A DNA stretch of 13,879 nucleotides from JBAZTA01 sp964588175 (GCA_964588175.1 CAZPNW010000208.1:1-13879); one strand, 5' to 3'; positions 1 to 8,352 are shown, numbered from the stretch's first letter. The notes: a model not told the origin generated them from the sequence alone. Program-made: numbers and translations.

Positions 1-1
1 T

Positions 2-3000
2 ACCTTAAACCTTATTATTGACGGAAATGTAGATGCGTTCCTATATTATATCAGCGGCAGGAACGCGACCTTTAAAGATTTTTACAGCCAGATAAGAGAT
101 GCCATCAAGTCAATAGCGAATACGACTGACTCTCGCGAAGAATTTTATCTTAAATTCCAACAGTTTATTGAAGATAAAATGCTTCAGGATAAAGAATTTA
201 GAAATAAGATCGAGCAAATTAAAAAAGAATTAGGTGACCTCGGAATAGCGAGTGTGGAAAAAGTAATGTTCGTGGACAGCGGTTATTGTACTTTTCCTCC
301 GTTTTTGGCAGTGATAACGAAAATGATCAATCCAAAAATTGAAATTCATGGTTTAGTGCAGGAAACAGGGATAAAACAGCAGATCCTGCCGGCGCTTAAT
401 ATTGAGCAATGGCGGCAGGAGGTACGAGAAGCGATCAAGAACAGTTACGCGGCAAAATACGCTGTCCCCAGCCTTTCCACATCGGAAAACACCGGTTTTT
501 TAAAGCATCCTTTTAAGGATCCTAGCTCTTTAGATGGAATTATGCGCGCGCAGGCGCCGGGTGACCAGTTAGAAGCTTTTTGGCTGCAGCTTTGTTTTGT
601 CCGGGGAGCGATAAATTACTATGACTTGATTGACGGTTTAGTGGCAGACCTGGAGACGCAAGGGGTCCCTCCTGAAACGGCGCAACAACTGGCGCATGAT
701 GCGGTCAGGGATGCTCTTGATGTCGTCAATGTCACTGATGATGCTACCGGTGTCAATATCGCCGCAATGCCTACCTATATGCAGCCTGCCGTTGCAACTC
801 CCCAAGCAGAAGATTTTAACGTTACCGCCAAGCAACTCTTGGAAATCATAGACGGTTATTTAGCTAAGGAAGAAGTCCGGAAATTTCCTGTGGCATTTGT
901 GGCGCCTCTGCAAGAGATCAGGAAGTCGATAGAACAGATAATGCAGCCGGGATATCAGCCAGGAGATAAAAAAGCGGTTTTAGAGCAGGTAAAAGAAAAA
1001 TTAAATAATATTTTGGAGCAGGGGAAGTTGATAGATACGTTGAATGCTCCTTCGCCGTATAAAACAGCAAATGAAATAGTTAAAGAGATCGGGCATCTGA
1101 TCAATAAACTGGCAGAGATCATTGAAAGTCCTGCGGCAGAAATGGTTTCTGAAGGCGCTCCTTTGATGAAGTCTGCAGCGCCGGATGCAGAGAAGGTCAT
1201 TCAAAGGATAGAAGATAAATTAAAGATAACCTTGTCGCCGGCGACCAGGGAAGGTTTGAGCGGTTTGGTAGCAAGCAAGCAAAAAGGTATCGATGAGCCT
1301 GTTATAGTAAAACATAATGAAGAAGTCCTGGCAGCAGCCGCTCAAAAGACAGAAGATGACAACGGAGAAAATGGGCAGGGCGGGGCCGCGGTCAAGGTGA
1401 CCGTTGTCAACGGTAATCCGAAAGTCAAAAGTATCGCACAGGCCTTGGCCGAGGAGCGTTTTAACGCCTCTTTACAGACAGGGGGCTTCTGGTCAAAGCT
1501 TATGAAGCGTGCGTTTTCCCGTTTCAGGGCTGCGCCTTTGAGAGACAAATTTGCTTCTGAATATCAGAAGAGGCTGGTGTCGATCATTAATAACTGGGGA
1601 AGCCAACAGGCCCGGGATGAGTTAAACGCTCTGATCACTGAATTTGAGAATATGCTGGGAGACCGCAGTGTGGCGGCCGCTCTTTTAAGGAATTGTAATT
1701 CTCCGGAAGAATTTATCACCATGTTCGCCAATTTTGCCGATACCATACAGCATGATGTATACGGTCGATTAACGGGAAAAACAGTATCGACAACGGCGGT
1801 AACCGGAACCCAGCTGCAAGAGATAAAACAGCTTTTTGTCGATTATATCCAGGGTAAGGTCGATGAGCCCGGTTTTACCAGCCGTCTTCTCGATATATTC
1901 GGGAAAAACGCTGACCGCGATGTATTAGCCGGAAATCTTTTGCGGGAAGCCCAATCTATGAGAGCGCAATGGGCTGGCCGCGATACCGCTTCTTTAACTA
2001 CTACGGATATTTCATTGGCGGTTGATCTTTCTGAAGGCGAAGATGTCGCGATCAAGACACCCGGTATTGCCGGCTGGTGGAATAATGTGATCTCTTCTAT
2101 TCAGCGTACCCGCATATTCGGGCCTTTGACGACCCCCTTTATCGTCACTACGGGCCTGAGTATCACCGGTTACGCGGCAGTCATATTTGGCATCGTTAAA
2201 TTGACGAGCCTCGGATTGGCAGGGTTACCGGTGGCCGTGCCCGCTATCATCGCCGGTTTGATCATTACCGCGCTTCGGGCTAATACGGAAGTCAATCAAA
2301 GTAAGATCCAGACTGAGTTGCGTGATACTATGGGCCTTTTGGGCCGCCCAAATCAGGGCCGCACGTATTTAGATAATAAGTTAGAGCCGACCTTAGCCAA
2401 AAAGCTGGATGTCGCAAAAACTATCGATGAATTACAGGCTGTCGGCACTGATAAAGATAAGGCTTTGGCATTGATCGGCAGCATATTGGATTATCAGGAG
2501 CTGCAGGAACAGGAACAACAGCGTAAGCAGCCGATAACCTTATTCAGGTTCTCTCATGAGACCAAAAGCGATGAGGCATTAAGAAAAGAACTTTGGGACG
2601 CGGTGAGTAAAGTAATGCAAGACCTTGCTCTGACAAACGACGAGGTCTCCGCCGCCCGCGCGCAGGCAAAAATATCACGCGCGGATGTCATAGATACAAA
2701 AGCATATCGTTCCGTTAAAACAAAAGAAATCGCGACGAAGGTTGTATTTGCTTTGGCAGTAGGAGGGATCGTGTTTGGTTTGACCAGCTTTGTAATTATC
2801 CCGCTGGCAATGAAGTTAATTCCGGCGACGCTCTTGGCAGGCCTTTCATGGTTTGTGCCTACTCCCGGAGCTTCCACTACGGATACCTTGATGGGTTTCT
2901 TAACAACGCAGAAATCCAACATCCTTGCGAAGATCAGCCAGGGAAGCCTTGCGCGTTTCTTACAGGAAGCCGCAGTTGCCGATCCCAATTCAATTATCAA

Positions 3001-5959
3001 TCAAGTCATGCCTTCCGCGGGTACGGTCAATATGAATAAATTGGCCGAATATGTCCACAGCCCGGATAGTAACGTCGCCAACGCGTTCCGCAGGTTTTTA
3101 GAGGATGCAACGCACGCTCAAATTGACCTGAAGATTGTGGCCGAAGATTTCGGCGCGTTTATAGCGAGGCATTATAATCTGCTTAACAATAAAGCCGCAT
3201 TCGAGCAGTTTCTGACCGGTAAAGGGATAAGGACAGCGGGTATCATAGATAAACTTTTTCCGGCAAAGACAGGAGGCAGCCTTGATCTTGTAAAATTAAC
3301 GGAATTGATGAATGTCTCACCCGGTAGAGACCATGCGGTAGCCGATGCCATAAAAGAATTTGTGGGTAATCTGACGCTTTCGCAGATGAACATGAGTGAG
3401 TGGAAGCAGGAGTTTATTTCTGCGATATTTCAGAATCAGGATTTTAGGTCGAGAGTTGAATCTTTAATCGGGCCTGGGCGTACGAATGAGTTTATAGATT
3501 TTTTCAAAACCCGTTTTGAAGCAAGAGTGGGAAATATTAATGTGAAAGAGCGTACTGTTTGGGATATTGTTAAGAATATCGTCAGGGAGTATTCTTTGCA
3601 ACATAAAATCGGCCGCGCGGGTGGATTTGCTAATGATATCGAAAAACAATTGCTTGATGCGATCTGGAATACAGACGCTGCGAGGGATAATCTGGTCCAA
3701 TTGGCGCCGAAACGATTAATGACGCCCAACGATCCGAACGCTCTTGCGCACATGGTCAATTATTTAACAAATTATTACGGCCGGTATTTAAAGCTTAATC
3801 CGGGTGAATTTAATGCTCTTAAACAGGAGGTCGCGCGGATAGTTCAGGAAAAAGGCGTAAGACAAGCCGAGAAGGTGCAGAAGATCATGGATGTTTTCTC
3901 AAATCTTCGCCTGCCTAAGAATAGAACAAATGTTTTCTTCAGCTATTTGCACGCCTGGACCGCTCAAGGCAAGAAAACAGGTTATTTTGTAGAGGTTTTC
4001 TTTCAATCGGTGCGTTCTGTAAAAGATGTTTCTGTTGAGATGGTAACGGTCAATCCCTTTAAAGCTGTATTTCGGGCAGGTATTGCTGTTGTTGTTGATT
4101 TCTGGAGAGGGCTGGGATTGTGGAACCAAGATAAAAAGCAGGGAACTGAGGGAGAAAATAAAGCTCCGGTTGAGGATAAAGTTGTTAAAACTCCGGATCC
4201 GGATAATACCGGCGCAGCCGCGGTAGAAGGATTGCCGCCGCTTGCTTTAACAATGATCCAGGGTATTAATGAAGCCCAGACAGTCGAGAATGTGACACAA
4301 ATCAGGGATTCTGCAGCAACGCTACTGGGAAGGGATGTCGCTGATGAATTGCTGACGCAAGAGGCGGCTGACGCAATCATGAAAGCAATTGATGAGGCTG
4401 TAGAGAAGCGCAAAGCTGAATTGCCAGGTACTGATGAAAAACTTGCGGCAAAAGTCTTGGCTCCTCGAAATTGGATGAAGGAATTAGATAAGCTTAAGGC
4501 TAATAAAGAGATCAAGCGGATCGTTAACAATATGTTCACCAAAAACAGGAATGAACAGCAGATCCTGGATGCGCAAAAAAATGCTTTACAGATCTTGCAC
4601 GGAAACAAGGGGCCTGCGATTGCCAGCAGGCCTGCTATAGAGGAAGTTATTCGCGCAGCAACGCTCGCGGCAATTGAACAAGCTAAAGCGCGTCAGGCGG
4701 CAAAAGCTGCGGCACTCGAGGCCAAGAAAAATGCTCCGGCAGTATCTCCTGCGACAGAAACAGGATTAAATGATGTTATTATACCGGAGAATACTCCTGA
4801 AGCGATTCAATATCTTGTTCAGGAAATGTCTGAATCCTCTCGGTTGGAAGATCTCAAGCCTGCGTATGACTTAGCGATTGAAGCTTTAGATGGCAATGAA
4901 GGAGGATCGCTGGCTGAGGCGGAAAAAGCTGCTATTAAAGATGCTTTGCGCCAGATAAGAGCGATCAGGGAAATTAATGAGATCAATGATTGGCTCAATG
5001 ACCTGTTAAGCTATTCACCCGGCAGCGGCAGGGAGAATAATGATGTTGAGCAGAGTAAAGCCTTGATCGACAGCTTGATCGCCGATTCAGTTTTGCCTGA
5101 TGCTCAGAAAGAAGAGCTTCTTAAAAGAGCGGAAACAGCATATCAAAACGCGGTAAAACCGGCCCTTTCTGCAGAAGAGAAGCAAGTAATACTTCAAAAG
5201 AGCCTTCTTCAGGAGCAGGCCCGTAAGACCCGCGCGGCCATTCGTCAAGAGATTGCTCTTGTCCCTCAATCAAGCCTGCAAGATATTGACGCTCATGTCG
5301 CGGCAGTCACGCAAAAGATCAATGATGCTGATCTGATCCTGGCAGCTAAGGACCTGTTGATGAATGAGTTAAAACAGATGGCGGATAAACAACTGAATGC
5401 TTTGTATCCGCTTTTAGGCCGTCTACCTGAAGATCAACGCCAAAAGGTGATAGAGCTCCTTAAAGTTGATCCTCAGGCGTCGCTTGAGCAATTTGAGCCT
5501 GCTGCAAGAATTGAAGAGCCCGTTAATGAGCAGGGGCAGAAAGGCCCTGCTGCGGCATCTCCTATTGCAGATCCTGATGGGACGCCGGTGAAAAAAGGTG
5601 GTATTGATTTCGCCTCCGGCATTGACAAAACTCTGGTAATTAAGCCTATGGGTAGTTTTAATGGATTGAATTTTGCCCTTCCTGTATTGAGTCAGGATGC
5701 GCTCAATAAGATGGATCTGGCTGATGAGATGATTCAGATCAAGAACATGGCTGAGAGCGGTATCGTGGTTTCGGGGGCGCGGATCAAAGAATTCATGGCC
5801 GCGTGTATGCAAAAAGGAGAGGTTAATACTTACTTAAACGATTTGATAGTAGCATTAGTTGAGATCTGCCAGTGGCAGGAAGTTAATGAACCGTGTGATG
5901 AACTTCCTGTTGAGATAAAAGAAGCTTTAGTTCTTGTTGATTCTAAGCTTTCTACATAA
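2..5959 (+). CDS. Giant helical multidomain protein, 5'-truncated by window edge (Omnitrophota-type, function unknown)
   Basis: The frame is open from the first complete codon at position 2 to TAA at 5957-5959, so 1985 residues are visible and the true start lies outside. Numbering from that codon, hydrophobic segments lie at about 712-732 and 738-757, and again at about 914-935 and 936-952. This suggests two membrane hairpins, with a weaker amphipathic stretch near 1350-1370. The rest is mostly predicted helix rich in Ala, Lys, Glu and Gln, with low-complexity charged linkers near 450-470, 1375-1410 and 1835-1865. A related module of about 80-95 residues occurs twice in tandem at 1000-1175. 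Degenerate helical repeats fill about 1415-1805. The last 120 residues (from GGIDF at 1866) form a separate module that I recall at the ends of large Omnitrophota proteins. I recognise no catalytic motif. A cell-envelope or structural role is only inference. A strong terminator follows, so it is transcribed separately from the pilus cluster. Confidence 0.9.
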   Translation, partial: TLNLIIDGNVDAFLYYISGRNATFKDFYSQIRDAIKSIANTTDSREEFYLKFQQFIEDKMLQDKEFRNKIEQIKKELGDLGIASVEKVMFVDSGYCTFPPFLAVITKMINPKIEIHGLVQETGIKQQILPALNIEQWRQEVREAIKNSYAAKYAVPSLSTSENTGFLKHPFKDPSSLDGIMRAQAPGDQLEAFWLQLCFVRGAINYYDLIDGLVADLETQGVPPETAQQLAHDAVRDALDVVNVTDDATGVNIAAMPTYMQPAVATPQAEDFNVTAKQLLEIIDGYLAKEEVRKFPVAFVAPLQEIRKSIEQIMQPGYQPGDKKAVLEQVKEKLNNILEQGKLIDTLNAPSPYKTANEIVKEIGHLINKLAEIIESPAAEMVSEGAPLMKSAAPDAEKVIQRIEDKLKITLSPATREGLSGLVASKQKGIDEPVIVKHNEEVLAAAAQKTEDDNGENGQGGAAVKVTVVNGNPKVKSIAQALAEERFNASLQTGGFWSKLMKRAFSRFRAAPLRDKFASEYQKRLVSIINNWGSQQARDELNALITEFENMLGDRSVAAALLRNCNSPEEFITMFANFADTIQHDVYGRLTGKTVSTTAVTGTQLQEIKQLFVDYIQGKVDEPGFTSRLLDIFGKNADRDVLAGNLLREAQSMRAQWAGRDTASLTTTDISLAVDLSEGEDVAIKTPGIAGWWNNVISSIQRTRIFGPLTTPFIVTTGLSITGYAAVIFGIVKLTSLGLAGLPVAVPAIIAGLIITALRANTEVNQSKIQTELRDTMGLLGRPNQGRTYLDNKLEPTLAKKLDVAKTIDELQAVGTDKDKALALIGSILDYQELQEQEQQRKQPITLFRFSHETKSDEALRKELWDAVSKVMQDLALTNDEVSAARAQAKISRADVIDTKAYRSVKTKEIATKVVFALAVGGIVFGLTSFVIIPLAMKLIPATLLAGLSWFVPTPGASTTDTLMGFLTTQKSNILAKISQGSLARFLQEAAVADPNSIINQVMPSAGTVNMNKLAEYVHSPDSNVANAFRRFLEDATHAQIDLKIVAEDFGAFIARHYNLLNNKAAFEQFLTGKGIRTAGIIDKLFPAKTGGSLDLVKLTELMNVSPGRDHAVADAIKEFVGNLTLSQMNMSEWKQEFISAIFQNQDFRSRVESLIGPGRTNEFIDFFKTRFEARVGNINVKERTVWDIVKNIVREYSLQHKIGRAGGFANDIEKQLLDAIWNTDAARDNLVQLAPKRLMTPNDPNALAHMVNYLTNYYGRYLKLNPGEFNALKQEVARIVQEKGVRQAEKVQKIMDVFSNLRLPKNRTNVFFSYLHAWTAQGKKTGYFVEVFFQSVRSVKDVSVEMVTVNPFKAVFRAGIAVVVDFWRGLGLWNQDKKQGTEGENKAPVEDKVVKTPDPDNTGAAAVEGLPPLALTMIQGINEAQTVENVTQIRDSAATLLGRDVADELLTQEAADAIMKAIDEAVEKRKAELPGTDEKLAAKVLAPRNWMKELDKLKANKEIKRIVNNMFTKNRNEQQILDAQKNALQILHGNKGPAIASRPAIEEVIRAATLAAIEQAKARQAAKAAALEAKKNAPAVSPATETGLNDVIIPENTPEAIQYLVQEMSESSRLEDLKPAYDLAIEALDGNEGGSLAEAEKAAIKDALRQIRAIREINEINDWLNDLLSYSPGSGRENNDVEQSKALIDSLIADSVLPDAQKEELLKRAETAYQNAVKPALSAEEKQVILQKSLLQEQARKTRAAIRQEIALVPQSSLQDIDAHVAAVTQKINDADLILAAKDLLMNELKQMADKQLNALYPLLGRLPEDQRQKVIELLKVDPQASLEQFEPAARIEEPVNEQGQKGPAAASPIADPDGTPVKKGGIDFASGIDKTLVIKPMGSFNGLNFALPVLSQDALNKMDLADEMIQIKNMAESGIVVSGARIKEFMAACMQKGEVNTYLNDLIVALVEICQWQEVNEPCDELPVEIKEALVLVDSKLST

Positions 5960-5990
5960 CTAAAATTTAGTTCTAGCAAATAGTTGTAAA

Positions 5991-6035
5991 CAAAGGCTGT
6001 GATCACGTGTTGTGGTTACAGCCTTTGTTTTTTTT
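5991..6035 (+). terminator. Intrinsic terminator of the giant gene
   Basis: The arms 5991-6006 and 6012-6027 form a 16-bp stem (outer part CAAAGGCTGT / ACAGCCTTTG, two G-U wobbles inside). The loop is 5 nt, and eight T residues follow at 6028-6035. It begins 31 nt after the stop of the giant gene and separates it from the pilus cluster. Confidence 0.93.
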
Positions 6036-6183
6036 ATGCTTTGTTTCAAACACTGCTGATCAGGTTTTCTGCCGAAGATTTTATTAAAGTAAATATGGTG
6101 TAATGCCGATAAGTTAAACAATAAGGGATACTTATGATTAGTATTGCTTGAGAAGCAGTGGTGAACCTAAGTGCGGAGGTTTG
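6036..6183 (+). promoter_or_regulatory. Structured leader upstream of gspF, promoter not identified
   Basis: This 148-nt gap must hold the promoter of the pilus operon, since a terminator closes the previous gene, but I see no convincing -35/-10 pair. Three possible hairpins crowd its 3' end. One is 6123-6132 with 6140-6149 (one mismatch, one G-U). One is 6143-6149 with 6153-6159, which overlaps and so excludes the first. The third is AACCT 6164-6168 with AGGTT 6177-6181, which would cover part of the Shine-Dalgarno sequence. No known riboswitch class was recognised. Confidence 0.35.
6175..6179 (+). promoter_or_regulatory. Shine-Dalgarno sequence that fixes the gspF start at 6184
   Basis: GGAGG lies 4 nt before the ATG at 6184. 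The in-frame TTG at 6148 would put this element inside the gene and would add residues not seen in the family, so 6184 is preferred. Confidence 0.75.
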
Positions 6184-7398
6184 ATGGCGTTCTACAATTA
6201 TAAAGCCAGAGATGCGGCCGGTAAACCTATTAAAGGTACGATGGAGGCAATAAACAAGCAAACACTCATCGCTGAACTTCATAAACTGAGTTATATGGCC
6301 ACCTATGTTTCTGAAGTCCCGGCAGTAAGCCGGCCGGGAGGCTTATTTGATAAACTAAAATGGATCAATTCCACTGAAATGCTCATGTTTTATTTCCAAC
6401 TCGCTAACCTCGTTAATGCCGGGATAAGTATTTTATCGAGTTTAAATACTCTCTCCAAACAGATAGAAAACAAAACTTTAAAAGAGGCAATTGAAACTAT
6501 CGGTAAAGAAGTGGAATCGGGGAGGGGCCTTTCTTTGGCTTTTGCAATGTACCCGCGCGTATTCAGTAAACTTTTCGTGAATATGATACAAGCAGGCGAA
6601 AAAAGCGGCAAACTCGATGTTGTTTTAACGCGTTATGCTCATTTTTTCGAGCAACAGCAGGATATTAAGGAAAAGATCTCGGGCGCGCTATTTTATCCTA
6701 TGATCCTGCTTTGCGCAGGAATTGCGATAACCCTTTTTGTCGTTACTTTTGTCATGCCTCAGTTTGCCGAGATATATTTAAGGGCGGGCCTGAGCTTGCC
6801 TCTGCCTACATTAATCGTATATAAGACCGGTATGGCCCTTAAAAATTTCTGGTATTTATTTATTGTGTCTTTCATTGGCATTCTCGTGGCTGTACGATAC
6901 TATTTGGGGACAGCGGGAGGTTCGTTTTTACGCGACAAATTAAAGTTGCGCCTGTTGATTGTCGGCCCGTTATACCAAAAAGTGTATATTTCACGATTTA
7001 CCAGGACATTAGCCACTCTTTTAGGAAGTGGAGTCCCTATTTTGGGGTCATTGGATATTACCAAGGAGGTGATCGAGAATGAAATATTGATGCGCGCTAT
7101 AGTAGATATAAGAAAAAGTGTCGAGAAAGGCGAACGTATGGCTGGACCAATGAAAAGAAGCGGTGAATTTCCTATAAATGTCGTTCAGATGGTTTCAGCT
7201 GGAGAGGAAAGCGGAAGCTTGGTCGAGATGCTTAATACAATCGCCGACTTTTATGATATCAACGTAGGCTACGCGGTCAAGAAATTAACAACTCTTATTG
7301 AACCGTTATTTTTAGTTGTTATGGGGTCTATGGTGGGGATGATCATGGCATCGATGCTTATGCCTATTTTTGATATGGTAAAAACGCTGAGACGCTGA
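6184..7398 (+). CDS. gspF: GspF/PilC-family inner-membrane platform protein
   Basis: This 404-residue polytopic protein is the inner-membrane platform on which pseudopilins or pilins are assembled, and it normally contacts the GspE/PilB ATPase. The N-terminus MAFYNYKARDAAGKPIKG is the standard opening of the family. Two T2SSF domains lie at about 67-190 and 270-392. They carry the paired signature MIQAGEKSGKLDVVL (134-148) and MVSAGEESGSLVEML (336-350). Membrane segments are at about 171-193, 222-240 and 371-394. The length matches the usual 400 or so residues. It is the first gene of the cluster and is followed after 71 nt by the major pseudopilin. A T4P PilC assignment is almost equally possible by sequence; the downstream gene order favours a T2SS-like system. 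The ATPase partner is not encoded in the window. Confidence 0.95.
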   Translation: MAFYNYKARDAAGKPIKGTMEAINKQTLIAELHKLSYMATYVSEVPAVSRPGGLFDKLKWINSTEMLMFYFQLANLVNAGISILSSLNTLSKQIENKTLKEAIETIGKEVESGRGLSLAFAMYPRVFSKLFVNMIQAGEKSGKLDVVLTRYAHFFEQQQDIKEKISGALFYPMILLCAGIAITLFVVTFVMPQFAEIYLRAGLSLPLPTLIVYKTGMALKNFWYLFIVSFIGILVAVRYYLGTAGGSFLRDKLKLRLLIVGPLYQKVYISRFTRTLATLLGSGVPILGSLDITKEVIENEILMRAIVDIRKSVEKGERMAGPMKRSGEFPINVVQMVSAGEESGSLVEMLNTIADFYDINVGYAVKKLTTLIEPLFLVVMGSMVGMIMASMLMPIFDMVKTLRR

Positions 7399-7469
7399 AG
7401 AGTGAGGTTTTTTTCACGTTTAACAGGGTGCACTAAACAAAAACAATAGTTGTTAAAAAGGAGGGTTGC

Positions 7470-7928
7470 ATGTCAGCAAGAAAAGGTTTTACTATCATGG
7501 AGCTTTTGATCGTGATCGCAGTAATTTCTATTTTAGTCGGTATTGCCTTGCCTCGTTTCAGGGGTATGCAGGATGAAGGCAGGATCGCTCAAGCTAAGGG
7601 TGAGTTAAGGACACTGCAATCTGCCGTTGAGAGTTACTATATTCATAATAATAATACATATCCGGCTTCCGGAGCCACCTGGCAAACTGTTCTTACCGCT
7701 GCCGCTCCTAATATTATCGGTACCGCCTTGACCGACCCATTCAATAGTTCGGCTCAGTATGGGTATGCGACTGATGGGGCGACACCGGTTAAATATTATG
7801 TCATTTATTCTGCCGGTGTCGGTGCTAACGGAAGTGCCGCGATCTCGACGGCGGGAGTGATCACCGAAACCAACGGCTCAAGCTGTATTTATGTTACTAA
7901 CGGGGCTACGAAAGATACGCAACCGTAA
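7470..7928 (+). CDS. gspG: GspG-like major pseudopilin (possibly shortened by a frameshift)
   Basis: This is a 152-residue class III signal-peptide protein. The leader MSARKG is followed by FTIMELLIVIAVISILVGIA, with cleavage expected between Gly6 and Phe7 and Glu at mature position 5 (residue 11). The helix continues to the ALPRF segment. The C-terminal half has the GspG-type pattern DPF...YGYATDG...YYVIYSAGVGANG. It would polymerise into the pseudopilus after processing by a prepilin peptidase that is not in the window. The strong Shine-Dalgarno GGAGG at 7460-7464, 5 nt before ATG, and its own 71-nt leader fit a highly expressed major subunit. The reading frame ends at TAA 7926-7928, but coding-like sequence continues in the +1 frame to 7980, so the native protein may be 17 residues longer and contain a second cysteine to pair with Cys139. 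Confidence 0.93.
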   Translation: MSARKGFTIMELLIVIAVISILVGIALPRFRGMQDEGRIAQAKGELRTLQSAVESYYIHNNNTYPASGATWQTVLTAAAPNIIGTALTDPFNSSAQYGYATDGATPVKYYVIYSAGVGANGSAAISTAGVITETNGSSCIYVTNGATKDTQP

Positions 7929-7980
7929 TACTGCGCCCGACTATTATGTCTCGTGCAGCGTTAACGGCGGCAATAAGTGA
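7929..7980 (+). other. Candidate frameshifted C-terminal tail of the GspG-like pseudopilin
   Basis: Read from 7930 (with the codon 7927-7929 giving Asn), this stretch encodes NTAPDYYVSCSVNGGNK and stops at TGA 7978-7980, only 3 nt before the next gene. If one base around 7926 were absent, it would join the pseudopilin frame as ...DTQP-NTAPDYY.... The composition suits a pseudopilin C-terminus, and it restores the tight spacing seen elsewhere in the operon. It could also be non-coding. Confidence 0.5.
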
Positions 7981-7983
7981 AAT

Positions 7984-8352
7984 ATGCTCTTGAAGCGAAG
8001 AAAAAGAGGATTTACACTTTTAGAAGTGCTTATTGCAACGCTTCTTCTTACGGGGGGAGTACTATCGATCGTGGGAGCGTTCAGTTCGGGGATGGTTACC
8101 TCCGGTGATGTTGAGCGTGTAGCATTAGCCCTTAACCTCGCGCAGGAGAAGCTGGAAGATATTAAAAATAAAACGTATGCGAATGTTGCTAATGAAGCCC
8201 AGTCTGCGGTATCGGGATTTCCTGTGTTTCAAAGGCAAGTGGCAGTGACCGTCCTGCAGACGGGTCTCAAACAAGTAGCGGTAACCGTTTCCTGGGATAC
8301 CAAAGGCGGGCAGGCAGATGTAGCCCTGATGACTTTGGTAACGAATTATTAA
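7984..8352 (+). CDS. GspI/PilV-like minor pseudopilin
   Basis: This 122-residue protein has a type IV prepilin leader MLLKRRKRG, cleavage after Gly9 and mature start FTLLEVLIATLLL with Glu at mature +5 (residue 14). It is followed by a long hydrophobic helix to about residue 34. The segment LALNLAQEKLEDIKNKTY (49-66) is the usual continuation in GspI/PilV proteins, where the motif A..LAQ.KLE.I is common. The C-terminus QVAVTVSWDTKGGQADVALM is the typical strand pair of that family. In T2SS, GspI starts the tip complex with GspJ and GspK, and the next two genes look like exactly those partners. The Shine-Dalgarno sequence is weak. The gene overlaps the next by one base (TAATG), so translation is probably coupled. 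Confidence 0.9.
   Translation: MLLKRRKRGFTLLEVLIATLLLTGGVLSIVGAFSSGMVTSGDVERVALALNLAQEKLEDIKNKTYANVANEAQSAVSGFPVFQRQVAVTVLQTGLKQVAVTVSWDTKGGQADVALMTLVTNY

Noticed and set aside
179..181. ATG as the start of the giant protein
   Set aside because: The same frame is open upstream to the window edge with coding-like residues, and no Shine-Dalgarno sequence precedes it.
2554..3000. Minus-strand open frame of 148 codons within the giant gene
   Set aside because: It is fully covered by the giant + strand gene and has a serine/threonine/alanine-rich composition expected from antisense reading. No family features or ribosome-binding site support it. The other minus-strand frames in the window were rejected for the same reason.
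2848..3039. Plus-strand open frame of 63 codons in a second frame of the giant gene
   Set aside because: It lies wholly inside the giant gene, with no Shine-Dalgarno sequence and no recognisable product.
6148..6150. TTG as the start of the GspF gene
   Set aside because: It would place the GGAGG at 6175-6179 inside the gene and add 12 residues before the typical family N-terminus; ATG 6184 fits better.
6036..6183. c-di-GMP riboswitch in front of the pilus operon
   Set aside because: The conserved GEMM sequence blocks were not found, although such switches often control pilus genes.
7399..7425. Terminator between gspF and gspG
   Set aside because: GTGA and TCAC around the T-run give only a 4-bp stem with the T residues in the loop; this is not an intrinsic terminator.
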